Of a stretch of DNA of 38,058 bases, positions 7,971 through 18,217 are shown in pieces; within the stretch, counting starts at the first letter, position 1, and each line of letters starts with the position of its first letter. The position numbers were made by a program, and so were the translations under genes. Origin of the DNA: Ramlibacter sp. (lineage in GTDB: Bacteria; Pseudomonadota; Gammaproteobacteria; Burkholderiales; Burkholderiaceae_C). The notes beneath the pieces are model-generated. The model worked only from the letters and a program-made list of their open reading frames with translations. It made no database searches and was not told the origin of the DNA. The stretch covers positions 1 through 38,058 of the forward strand of contig JAGRPN010000270.1 of the NCBI GenBank assembly GCA_019449555.1, in the 5' to 3' direction.

Positions 7971-10045
7971 TGGCCCGCGTAAAGAACGTAGATGCGGGTC
8001 AGCGGCGGCTGCTGTCGCTGTGGGAGCCGCCAGCGAAAGCCGGCGCGGCTGTCGGTGTGTTGGCGACAACGTTCACGCTGGACACAGCCTTATTCGAAGA
8101 AGAGTGCCTGGCGCGATTCGCCGGAGTGCAAAGTGATCCTGCACGAGATGGGGCGTTGTACCGGATTGAGCGAGAAGAAAAGCTCGCATCTCTGTGCGCT
8201 GTCGTTATCGCAGACGTCCATCATTGTGGCGGCCGTAGAAGCCTGCGGTGGGATCTGCTTGCGGCTCGTCCAGCCTCCGGCGTAATGCACGCAAAGATCA
8301 GTCTGCTGGCGTGGAGCGACCATGTTCGCGTAATCATCGGATCGGCCAACCTGACCAAAGATGGATATCGACGCAATCAAGAGTGCGTTGCTGCGATTGA
8401 CTTCGACGCAAGTTTCACCGATCGTGGGTTATTGGATCCACTTTTGGCGTACTTGCGTGAGTTGCTTTCGCTGACAGTGGGCCCTGCGCGTGCGCGGGCA
8501 GAACAGTTGCTGCTATCGGTGGATGAGCAGTTGCCGCGGCATACGGCAGGGGCGAAGGGAATACTAAGGCGCCTTATTCTCATCGGGCCAGGCCGGGCAA
8601 ATTTGTTCGACCAGTTGGGGCTTCACCTGCCAACGGCACCGGCGGGAGAGGCTCACGTCGTTTCGCCATTTTTTGATGTTAAGCCGCGTCAAAATGGGCC
8701 TGAACGGGTCCTATGGTCGATGATGAAGCAGAGGGGGGCCGCGGCGTTGCATCTGCATGTGGCGGGAGAGGAGGCTCCGGAATCGAAGCGGTGGCGTCTT
8801 GCTGTCCCACAGCACTTATTGAACGCAACTCCGAAAGGTCGTCAGGGTGTCGTCACCGAGCTGCACCCCGTGCAAGTGGCGAATGTGCCCACCGACTTGG
8901 GGGCGGATCGGCGGCCTTTGCATGCCAAGATGTTGTCGCTTTCGCACGAGACCTGGACCGCGACAGTTATCGGGTCGAGCAACTTCACATCCGCAGGGGT
9001 GGGCCTGAGTCCGATAGCCCGCAATTGGGAAGCGAACGTGCTTTACTTGCTTCGTGCCCATGAAGGTGACGGCGCTCGCAGGCTGCTTGAGGCTAGAGGT
9101 CTGCGCGGTGGCGAAGCTGTCGATCTTTCTGTTGGCGTAGATTTTGAGCCGGCAATCGACCCAGACGGAGAGGAGAGTGACGCGCCTCCACCGCTGCCGG
9201 CGTTCTTTGCAGAAGCTACGTTGGATGCGGCAGGTCCGCAAAGTTACGAGTTGAGAATCGAATTTGCTGGAGCCGCCCCTAAAGGCGGGTGGACAGTTCG
9301 CCAGGACCTGGTAACTCTTGCCGATCACGCTTCATGGTTCTCACAGGGGCAGCCGACCTCTATGAGGGTTGCGTTGCGGCGAGAGGGACCACCGCCGGCA
9401 ATGTTGACCGTTCATTGGGGGAACGCCGCGCATGTGTCACCCTGGCCGGTGAATGTTGTCTCGGCCGAAGTGCTTCCTTCCCCGACCGAACTGCAAGGGT
9501 TATCGCTAGCCGCTTTGCTGGACTTGCTGAGCTCGGCACGGCCGCTGCACGAGGCATTGCGAGTCTGGCTGCGACGCCAGCCCAGCGATGATGATGCAAA
9601 TGTAGACGACGTCGTCGAATTGGTGGATCCACACGCAAAAGTGGACACCAGCGGGTTCCTAGTGAAGCGTGTCCAGCGTGCTTGCTGGGCGATGCGTCAG
9701 TTGCGCGAAAAGCTCGAGCAGCCTGTCCTCTCGACAGCGGCAATGGCATGGCGCATGAATGGACCGGTTGGAGCAGCGGCCGTTTTAGAGGCGATGCAGC
9801 GTCAGTGCGACCCAGGTCTTCCCGATGAATGGGCGTTTTTGATGTGTGAGATGTGGCGTGAGCTCAGCGAGGTGCAACTGCAAGGCGCGAGCGGCCGACC
9901 ACCACCGCAGGAAGCGCAGCAACTACTCTCGGACTTTCTGGCAGCTCTTCACACGCGGATTGGGCAAGCCATACATGCATGCTCCGCACGCATGCAGTCG
10001 TATGTGTCAGAAGCCATGAGGGGGAACGTCAATGCGACTGCCTGA
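7970..10045 (+). CDS. Phospholipase D-superfamily protein with two HKD motifs (predicted nuclease)
   Basis: A 691-residue protein with two half-sites of a PLD active centre: H107-x-K109 followed by 'IIGSANLTKDG' (G124), and H318-x-K320 followed by 'VIGSSNFTSAGVG' (G335). Two complete HxK...GSxN motifs imply one active site formed within a single chain, as in PLD-type nucleases and phosphodiesterases. In defence operons such proteins are usually DNA nucleases, and the neighbouring SNF2 genes support that over a lipase. There is no signal peptide. Residues beyond ~390 are unassigned. ATG at 7970 overlaps the previous stop; GTG at 7967 is an alternative start, and GAGGAGGG at 7953-7960 serves either. 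The last 14 bases overlap the helicase 2 gene, suggesting the two proteins are made and act together. Confidence 0.85.
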   Translation: MARVKNVDAGQRRLLSLWEPPAKAGAAVGVLATTFTLDTALFEEECLARFAGVQSDPARDGALYRIEREEKLASLCAVVIADVHHCGGRRSLRWDLLAARPASGVMHAKISLLAWSDHVRVIIGSANLTKDGYRRNQECVAAIDFDASFTDRGLLDPLLAYLRELLSLTVGPARARAEQLLLSVDEQLPRHTAGAKGILRRLILIGPGRANLFDQLGLHLPTAPAGEAHVVSPFFDVKPRQNGPERVLWSMMKQRGAAALHLHVAGEEAPESKRWRLAVPQHLLNATPKGRQGVVTELHPVQVANVPTDLGADRRPLHAKMLSLSHETWTATVIGSSNFTSAGVGLSPIARNWEANVLYLLRAHEGDGARRLLEARGLRGGEAVDLSVGVDFEPAIDPDGEESDAPPPLPAFFAEATLDAAGPQSYELRIEFAGAAPKGGWTVRQDLVTLADHASWFSQGQPTSMRVALRREGPPPAMLTVHWGNAAHVSPWPVNVVSAEVLPSPTELQGLSLAALLDLLSSARPLHEALRVWLRRQPSDDDANVDDVVELVDPHAKVDTSGFLVKRVQRACWAMRQLREKLEQPVLSTAAMAWRMNGPVGAAAVLEAMQRQCDPGLPDEWAFLMCEMWRELSEVQLQGASGRPPPQEAQQLLSDFLAALHTRIGQAIHACSARMQSYVSEAMRGNVNATA

Positions 10046-12986
10046 GTCTCTCAATCTTTATGTTGCAGGGCATCTCTCACAGGCAGATGCTTGCCGACAG
10101 ATGGCATCAGCGCAGGAGGTCATCAAGCGCTTTACCGGTCAACCCGGAGTCATCTTGGGCGACGAGGTTGGCATGGGCAAGACCTTCGTTGCGCTGGCTG
10201 TCGCGTCAGCATACATAGTGCAGGACTCGTCTCGACCCGTTGTCGTTATGGTCCCCGGTAGGGTGGTCGAAAAATGGAAACGTGATAGCGAGACATTCAG
10301 GATCGCGTGCTTGCGAGCAGAACATGATCGCGATCGCGTTCGTGTGCGCTCAGCAGAGACAGGTGTTGAATTTCTGAAACTTCTTGACGATCCAGCACCA
10401 ACCCGCGCTACCCTTATCGTGCTCGCCCATGGCGCGCTCAACCGTAAGCTGGGAGACAAGTGGGTGAAGCTGGCGGTGCTGCAGGCCGCCATCAAAGGAC
10501 GGCACGGGGTGGCGGCGCTTCGACAAAGACTGGCGCGGTTCGCACCTATGGTGCTGATGCAGTCAAAGATACCGGGTGAAAAATACGAATTGATCCTTGA
10601 CTTGCTAGAAAGGCCGGCCGGAGAGTGGAAGCAGGTACTGGTGCGAGCGAATGAACTGGAGGAAGCCGATGATGATCCAGTACCGCAGGTTTTTATAGAG
10701 GCGCTAGACCGCGTAGACCTATCGGATGCGTTTGAACGCGTCGTTAAGGTCATTCCGGAGCGCGCATCTGCAAATCTCAAGGAACGAATTCGGCAGGCGC
10801 GAGACGAGCTAGATCGCGCCGACGGGGGTGTGTTACCGGGCATCTGGCGCGCAACACTCAAGCGAATGAACCTTGCCCTGCCGCTCCTCGTGCTCGATGA
10901 GGCCCACCACGTGCGAAACGCGGGGACGCAACTGGCGACCTTGCTGGCCGCGAGGCGCGATGACCTTGATGCTGTTGGCGGTCAACTTGCGGATTGCTTC
11001 GACCGAATGCTGTTTCTGACGGCCACTCCGTTCCAGCTCGGGCACGCCGAACTTCGAAATGTGGTGATGCGTTTTGAGGCAGTGAACTGGAAGAGTCGCA
11101 GGGTGCCTCGGATGCAGCGCGCTGAATTCGAGGCGAGTATCGCTGAGTTGCATATGAACCTAAACGCCATGCAAGTTGCGACTGAACGGCTCGAGCGTGC
11201 TTGGAAGCGTCTGATCGCGAGCGATGCCGATGAAGCAACTCAGGTTTATGGCCTGTGCTGGTGGGACTGGGGCAATGAGGAGGATCTCGAGTGCATGTCG
11301 GTAGCAAACGAACGCCTGCGAAGCCTGATGCTGGCTTTCAGGAACGCGCGATCGGCCATACTCGCGGCTGAGGCATCCCTGAGGCCCTGGTTGTTGCGCA
11401 ATTCTCGCTCTGCGTTTTTGCCGCCGCCATACGACATGGTTTCGAGGCGCGTCCGCATTGAGGGAGCCGCAGTCCGGCGCGACTGCGGTGAGCAAGAGTT
11501 CAGCGGCGACACTACGGGTGGTCTTCACGTAACAGCGCAGAACGCGCTTGCTTTTCTCCTTGCCGCGAGAGTGATGACCTTGCCCAACAGCGGAAGAGTG
11601 TTCGCAGAGGGGCTTGCATCGAGCTATGAAGCATTGCTGGACACGTCTCGCGAGGACGCTGAGGAGCCGGCTTCAGGTGAGAGCCGGTTGGAGGTGCCAC
11701 GTGAGCGGTGGTACACGGACCACTTGCGGGCGGAGGCCCACGCTATGGGCACGCAAGGCCGTGATCTTCATCCGAAAATGAAAGCAACCATCGACCTCGC
11801 GATGTCGTTATGGCGGAAGGGAGAGAAAGTTCTGATCTTCTGTCATTATCGGCAAACAGGTAGTGCCCTGCATCGCTACCTGTCTGAGGCGATGCTCAAG
11901 GAAGTTGAGGATAGAGGCTGCGCACAACTTGGCTGCACGCCCGCGGAGTTACCGTCTGAGCTACGCAGGATTTCGGATAACTTTGATCGTGATAGACAGG
12001 CGGCTCGCGAAGTTGCGGCAATTCTCGATGAGCTGCTTGTCCAGCATGACGTGGTGGGCAATGCGAAGATTCGCGATGCAACACTTGAGATTGTTCTTAG
12101 GTTTCTTCGTACGCCCACCTTCCTAGTAAGGTTCGGTGGGCTTTTCAGGGGGGATACCCCCGAAAACTGGGTGCCAGATCTTTTCGACAGCAGAGATTCC
12201 TCTGGAATAAGTCTTTGCGAAATCATCCGACAGTTTTTGGATTTCCTGGCAAAACGGTCTGGCGATAGTGACCGACTCGCCTATCTGGCGGCTCTGCAAA
12301 AGGTGCAGACAGGCACGCACGCTGGTCCCGAGATTGAAAGCTCGTTCGCCGAAGATGAAGAGGGTGAACGAGCCCGTTTAGTTGCTAATGTCCGCCGCGT
12401 CTATGGCCGGACCCTCCCTGAAACCCGGGAGCGGATCATGTTGACGTTCAACACACCTTTTTATCCCGAAATTCTGATTGCCAGCAGTGTGATGGCCGAA
12501 GGCGTCGACCTGCATATGAATTGTCGGCACGTGATTCACCACGATCTCGACTGGAATCCGAGCTCGTTGGAGCAGCGCACAGGGCGCATCGATCGCCTTG
12601 GTGCCAAGGCGGAACGATGTGGGCAATCCATTCGCGTGTACTTACCATATGTGGAGGGTTGCCAAGACGAGAAGCTCTTCCGTGTGGTGATGGATAGAGA
12701 GCGTTGGTTTGGTGTCGTCATGGGGGCTGAGGAGGCGATGTCGCGCGTCCTCAAGGCAAGTGCATGGGAGGTCGAGCGCATGGCGCTCGAGTTGCCAGTG
12801 CCGCAGTTAATGGTTGATCAACTGCGCCTTAGGCTTGCCGCAGAAATACCGGACATCGCAATTGATAAGCCTGTGAAGCTAATCGCCACGACTGCAAAAA
12901 GCGAGGCGTCGCGCGGCAGCGTAGTGATGCGAGTTCCTGAACCGGCAATCACGTCCACAGGCGCATCTAACCATGCGGCAAAGTGA
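10032..12986 (+). CDS. SNF2-type superfamily 2 helicase with large insertions (helicase 2)
   Basis: A 984-residue ATPase. Motifs: Walker A 'GDEVGMGKT' (43-51), motif Ia 'VVMVPGRVVEKWKRD' (70-84), Walker B 'DEAHH' (289-293), 'TATP' (330-333), a helicase C lobe with 'VLIFCHYRQTGSAL', 'SSVMAEGVDLH' and motif VI 'QRTGRIDRLG' (848-857). The family norm is about 100 residues between motifs Ia and II; here there are about 200, with a charged helical insertion, and the stretch between the lobes is also very long. It belongs to the same broad group as helicase 1 but they are not close copies. ATG at 10032 has GAGGGGG upstream and lies inside the end of the PLD gene. It is the last gene of the operon before the convergent integrase. 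Expected role: DNA translocase or remodeller feeding the PLD nuclease. Confidence 0.88.
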   Translation: MRLPESLNLYVAGHLSQADACRQMASAQEVIKRFTGQPGVILGDEVGMGKTFVALAVASAYIVQDSSRPVVVMVPGRVVEKWKRDSETFRIACLRAEHDRDRVRVRSAETGVEFLKLLDDPAPTRATLIVLAHGALNRKLGDKWVKLAVLQAAIKGRHGVAALRQRLARFAPMVLMQSKIPGEKYELILDLLERPAGEWKQVLVRANELEEADDDPVPQVFIEALDRVDLSDAFERVVKVIPERASANLKERIRQARDELDRADGGVLPGIWRATLKRMNLALPLLVLDEAHHVRNAGTQLATLLAARRDDLDAVGGQLADCFDRMLFLTATPFQLGHAELRNVVMRFEAVNWKSRRVPRMQRAEFEASIAELHMNLNAMQVATERLERAWKRLIASDADEATQVYGLCWWDWGNEEDLECMSVANERLRSLMLAFRNARSAILAAEASLRPWLLRNSRSAFLPPPYDMVSRRVRIEGAAVRRDCGEQEFSGDTTGGLHVTAQNALAFLLAARVMTLPNSGRVFAEGLASSYEALLDTSREDAEEPASGESRLEVPRERWYTDHLRAEAHAMGTQGRDLHPKMKATIDLAMSLWRKGEKVLIFCHYRQTGSALHRYLSEAMLKEVEDRGCAQLGCTPAELPSELRRISDNFDRDRQAAREVAAILDELLVQHDVVGNAKIRDATLEIVLRFLRTPTFLVRFGGLFRGDTPENWVPDLFDSRDSSGISLCEIIRQFLDFLAKRSGDSDRLAYLAALQKVQTGTHAGPEIESSFAEDEEGERARLVANVRRVYGRTLPETRERIMLTFNTPFYPEILIASSVMAEGVDLHMNCRHVIHHDLDWNPSSLEQRTGRIDRLGAKAERCGQSIRVYLPYVEGCQDEKLFRVVMDRERWFGVVMGAEEAMSRVLKASAWEVERMALELPVPQLMVDQLRLRLAAEIPDIAIDKPVKLIATTAKSEASRGSVVMRVPEPAITSTGASNHAAK

Positions 12987-12989
12987 TTG

Positions 12990-13105
12990 GTCAAGGCCGT
13001 TCGCAAGCTCGCGTAATTGTCCGGATCTGCCAATCCTCGGTCGCTGCTCAGCCGCTCATGGGTCATAGCTCCTTTTATAAGGGCGGCGCAAGCCCCGGCC
13101 TTGAC
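12990..13105. repeat. 10-bp perfect inverted repeat between helicase 2 and integrase genes
   Basis: GTCAAGGCCG at 12990-12999 is mirrored by CGGCCTTGAC at 13096-13105, framing most of the 129-base convergent gap. A second short dyad, TTGACA (13101-13106) and TGTCAA (13114-13119), overlaps the right arm and the integrase stop codon. Neither is followed by a T run, so this is not a convincing intrinsic terminator. It may be a protein-binding site or a weak bidirectional end. Confidence 0.35.
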
Positions 13106-13115
13106 ATCACCTTTG

Positions 13116-15008
13116 TCAAACAGGGCGTCTTGTCTTCCGGTTTAGTGCGTCCTGGAGAGCAGCCAAGCCGGCCTCGGCATCAAACGGCGCAACGGAAGGT
13201 AGCCCAAAATCAAGCCGCTCAATGGTCTGCACTACTTCTTCAGTTATCACATCCTTGCGATAAGTGGATCCCAGCACGGATTGGCTTCGCTTGTGGCCGC
13301 TAATTTGGGCAGTCATCGCTTCGGACAAACCGAGCCGGTTCAGGCATTCGGATGACAGTGTGTGCCTGAACGAATGGAACACCTTGCGCCCGTTGCGCTG
13401 CCAGCCCAAACGCCGCAAATAGGTGGAAAACCATTTAACCGCAGCCTTGCTGTACCCCTTGGTCGCATCGTGCAATAGCTCCGGGAACAGCCTCTCGTGG
13501 CCTTCAGTCGCTAGCCGGTCGCGCCACTGGATCAGGCCGCAGCGGATGAGGAGCGGATGAATCGGCACATGCCGAATCGAGCTTGCGTTCTTCACCTTCT
13601 TGCGGCCTTGCTCGTCCTCCTCATTGAAATCGATGTACCAAACGCCCGATTCGGTCTGGCGTATGTCGCTGAGGGAAAGCTGGCAGATTTCGTTGATCCG
13701 TGCGCCCGTAAAGAGTCCGAGTAGCGGCAGCCAATAATAGGACGGCAGGAACTCACGGTAGGTACCTGCCTTGGTCAACTCGCCGCGGCCAGTAGCGATC
13801 CAGGGCGTGCTGAAGATCTTCTTGAGGTCGTCTCGGGTGAAGAGGTCCCGCTTGGAATGAGCCGAGGCGGTTCTTCTGCCCCGACGCCCGGAACCTAGGC
13901 CAACAGCCGGGTCGTCGGCGATCCATTTTTCCTGCAACAGCCACTCGAACATTCCACAGAGCCACTGCATCCGCTTGGTACATTCCGCGGCTGAAATGCG
14001 GGGCCAAGCCGTCCCACTAACCGCCTGGATGGATTCGGTGATCGACAGGCTCCCTTTCTGTAGGCGGACCTTGTTCTCGTTGGCCGGGACGGTAGGAAGC
14101 AACTGGTCGCGATAGCGGCGCAGCAGATCGCGATCGACGTCGCAGAGACGGGGATTCTCCGTCAACTCCACGAATAGGTCACAAGCTGCGCGAATCCTTC
14201 GAGCTTGATCCTCACTGCAGGACTTGCCGCGCTCGGCCATGTAGGCGGCAACCGCGTCGGACACGTTCTTGTTGGTCTTCTTGCCTGCCGGGACGGCCGC
14301 ACGAGCCGCACGTGCTTCGGCCAGCTGCTCAGGCGTGATCCGCGCTGCCAATCCCTGCCGCAACGCCTCCACATCCGCAACTGCGGCTGACAGCTTGTCC
14401 AAGCTCACCTGCGCGCCACCGGCAGGCGCGAACCCGAGCTTTGGGTTCTCCGTCACCTCGAATAGAGCCAGGTTGCACTCCATCCCAGCGATCAGGTCTG
14501 GTGCTATCAGCGGAACGTCGTCGGCGAAAAGGCGCAGGACGCCGGCCTGGTTCGTGTCGATCGCCACTTGCGGCATCTGGGACGGAAGCGGAACGTCGAA
14601 TCCGCCGGTCTCAGGGTCGCGATCCATCTCCGAGAAGGGAATGATGAAGCCAGGCAGCGCGCCGGGTTCGTAGAAGAGGCGAAGGCGTTTTTGGCTCGCT
14701 TCCCTGAGCAAGAACTCGACGTCTATGCCGGACGCTGCCGCCGCATCACGGAGCGGCACGAACCCAGGGCGCGCCAGCGCAGGCGAGCCGATCTTCAGTT
14801 GTACGATGTCCACGGCAAGGCGGTCGAGTTCGGCAAAACGGCGTCGCCAGGAGCACAAGATTTCGGCGCCGACGATCTTGGCAAGTGGGAAGTCCCGGAG
14901 CCCGGTGGTGGCGATCAGTTCGGCCTTGCCGATGACGTGGCGCAGTCGCTTGGGAACGGCCAGCCGGGCGAAATAAACGCCGCTATTACGCCTGAAAATA
15001 CTCTCCAC
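13116..15008 (-). CDS. Tyrosine recombinase / island integrase
   Basis: A site-specific recombinase of about 630 residues. Catalytic residues are visible: Arg437 in 'FTGARINEI', His545-x-x-Arg548 in 'HSFRHT', His572 in 'SGHKRS' and nucleophile Tyr583 in 'GSTYRK'. The N-terminus ('IFRRNSGVYFARLAVPKRL') looks like the DUF6538-type arm found on many tRNA-targeting island integrases. A middle segment (about 230-360) resembles a core-binding SAM-like domain. It is longer than typical phage integrases (about 400), because of the long region before the core-binding domain. I choose GTG at 15008, which has GAGG upstream; the frame stays open to a GTG at 15080 without a ribosome site. Same strand as the tRNA-Gly and downstream of it, as expected for the enzyme that inserted this island. 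Confidence 0.92.
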   Translation of the reverse strand: MESIFRRNSGVYFARLAVPKRLRHVIGKAELIATTGLRDFPLAKIVGAEILCSWRRRFAELDRLAVDIVQLKIGSPALARPGFVPLRDAAAASGIDVEFLLREASQKRLRLFYEPGALPGFIIPFSEMDRDPETGGFDVPLPSQMPQVAIDTNQAGVLRLFADDVPLIAPDLIAGMECNLALFEVTENPKLGFAPAGGAQVSLDKLSAAVADVEALRQGLAARITPEQLAEARAARAAVPAGKKTNKNVSDAVAAYMAERGKSCSEDQARRIRAACDLFVELTENPRLCDVDRDLLRRYRDQLLPTVPANENKVRLQKGSLSITESIQAVSGTAWPRISAAECTKRMQWLCGMFEWLLQEKWIADDPAVGLGSGRRGRRTASAHSKRDLFTRDDLKKIFSTPWIATGRGELTKAGTYREFLPSYYWLPLLGLFTGARINEICQLSLSDIRQTESGVWYIDFNEEDEQGRKKVKNASSIRHVPIHPLLIRCGLIQWRDRLATEGHERLFPELLHDATKGYSKAAVKWFSTYLRRLGWQRNGRKVFHSFRHTLSSECLNRLGLSEAMTAQISGHKRSQSVLGSTYRKDVITEEVVQTIERLDFGLPSVAPFDAEAGLAALQDALNRKTRRPV

Positions 15009-15050
15009 ATCTGCCTCACTTTGTATGAGTGCGCTGTATGTGAAGGGCGA

Positions 15051-15082
15051 AAGTGCGGTTTCCTCAAGGGAATCAAGCACTT
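15051..15082 (-). other. Hairpin between tRNA-Gly 3' end and integrase start
   Basis: On the minus strand AAGTGC pairs with GCACTT, enclosing a second stem TTCC/GGAA, with a few T residues after it. It could be a weak terminator for the tRNA transcript, an attenuator for the integrase or part of an integrase arm site. The stem spans the alternative GTG start at 15080. Confidence 0.3.
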
Positions 15083-15091
15083 ACAGAGATA

Positions 15092-15165
15092 TGGAGCGGG
15101 TGAAGGGAATCGAACCCTCGTATGCAGCTTGGGAAGCTGCCGTTCTACCATTGAACTACACCCGC
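15092..15165 (-). tRNA. tRNA-Gly (anticodon CCC)
   Basis: Read on the minus strand, this is a complete cloverleaf: seven-base acceptor stem GCGGGTG/CACCCGC, D arm GTTC...GAAC, anticodon stem GCAGC/GCTGC around loop TTCCCAA (anticodon CCC), and T arm GAGGG/CCCTT around TTCGATT. The discriminator is T and CCA is encoded. Including CCA it is 74 nt. The 3' end faces the integrase and is the presumed integration target; because the gene is intact, the attachment site must restore the 3' end after insertion. It reads GGG codons. Confidence 0.96.
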
Positions 15166-15175
15166 GGTAGCCCGG

Positions 15176-15181
15176 ATTCTA
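15176..15181 (-). promoter_or_regulatory. Probable -10 box of tRNA-Gly promoter
   Basis: TAGAAT on the minus strand lies ten bases upstream of the mature tRNA 5' end, and the bases between it and the tRNA are GC-rich as in stringently controlled stable-RNA promoters. A -35 is less clear: TTGGCG occurs, but 20 bases further up. Confidence 0.4.
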
Positions 15182-15344
15182 GCGGGTCCGCCAGCCTGTC
15201 CCGCCAACGGTTGTGCCTTCCCAGCGGGCGTGGACTGTAGGCCAGGCCTTGCGCCGGTTGCCTGCATCGGCCGATCCCTCTGCCGCGGCGCAGGTTCAAA
15301 CTGAGTGAGCATCCGCGCATCTCGCAGCGCGGCCAGGAGCACTC

Positions 15345-15539
15345 ATGAAAGCGTATTGCCTACTTGCCGCATTGGGTGCGGCCCTTCTCAGCGGCTGTGC
15401 GGTGTACGACCGGTACGTCCCGTATCAGCCCGTGTACAGCGCGCCGGGGACGGTGACCTATGTTTCGCCGTACTACATCGCGCCGCGGCCGGGTACTCTT
15501 CTGCCTGGCGCTGGGGCGGCGAGCCTGGAAGCACCGTAA
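15345..15539 (+). CDS. Small predicted lipoprotein
   Basis: A 64-residue protein with a charged start, a hydrophobic stretch and a lipobox 'LLSGC' (cysteine at residue 18), so it should be lipid-anchored after signal peptidase II cleavage. The mature part is rich in Tyr, Pro and Val ('YVPYQPVYSAPG'). Such short Tyr/Pro-rich lipoproteins are common in Burkholderiales and mostly uncharacterised. The ATG has AGGAG seven bases upstream. It is the first host gene right of the tRNA and converges with the acylase gene, leaving an 11-base gap. Its reading frame is supported by the lipobox rather than by family recognition. Confidence 0.65.
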   Translation: MKAYCLLAALGAALLSGCAVYDRYVPYQPVYSAPGTVTYVSPYYIAPRPGTLLPGAGAASLEAP

Positions 15540-15550
15540 CCGCAAGTCGG

Positions 15551-18022
<2,472 letters not shown>

Positions 18023-18140
18023 CGTTGTTTCCCCGGATCGGCCGGTGCGCACGGGCACCGGCAGGTGGCCTGCAGCGGCCAATGTACGCGCGGCAGTGCA
18101 CGCCGTCCAGGCGGCGCCGCGGTTTTTCGAGACGTGTCAG

Positions 18141-18176
18141 AAAAAATGCCCGGCCCACGGGAGGTGGCAGGGCATT
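18141..18176 (-). terminator. Intrinsic terminator downstream of the MscS-related gene
   Basis: On the minus strand AATGCCC (18176-18170) pairs with GGGCATT (18151-18145), with an inner CCAC/GTGG stem, and is followed by a run of T. It stands about 40 bases after the stop codon of the membrane protein gene and ahead of the acylase gene. Confidence 0.75.
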
Positions 18177-18196
18177 CGAGCGGATGAACCGGCAAC

Positions 18197-18212
18197 GGGG
18201 GCCGACGCCCCC
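18197..18212 (-). terminator. GC-rich hairpin after the MscS-related gene
   Basis: A perfect six-base stem (GGGGGC/GCCCCC) with a four-base loop lies six bases beyond the stop codon at 18218. It has no T run itself and probably assists the true terminator at 18141-18176. Confidence 0.4.
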
Positions 18213-18217
18213 GGCAC

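Larger units (their letters stand above)
1..15095. mobile_element. Genomic island end integrated at tRNA-Gly (left end outside window)
   Basis: The right border is the 3' end of the tRNA-Gly gene, with a tyrosine integrase gene directly inside it and a multi-gene plus-strand cargo operon beyond. This is the classic layout of an integrative element in a tRNA gene. The cargo is visibly less GC-rich and uses more A/T-ending codons than the backbone from 15166 onward. The left border and the second attachment site are not in the window: I found no obvious copy of the tRNA 3' end between 1 and 13000 by eye. No transfer, replication or transposase genes are seen, so whether it is mobile, or just a decayed island, cannot be told from this piece. 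Confidence 0.75.

Noticed and set aside
1-12986. Assignment of the cargo operon to DISARM, Dpd, BREX or Zorya
   Set aside because: Only SNF2 and PLD families overlap with DISARM/Dpd; the defining methyltransferase, DrmA/B, DpdA, PglZ or Zor genes are not seen in the window, although genes to the left are unknown.
13000-13090. A small protein gene between helicase 2 and the integrase
   Set aside because: The open frames there are antisense tails of the neighbours with no ribosome site or codon pattern of their own.
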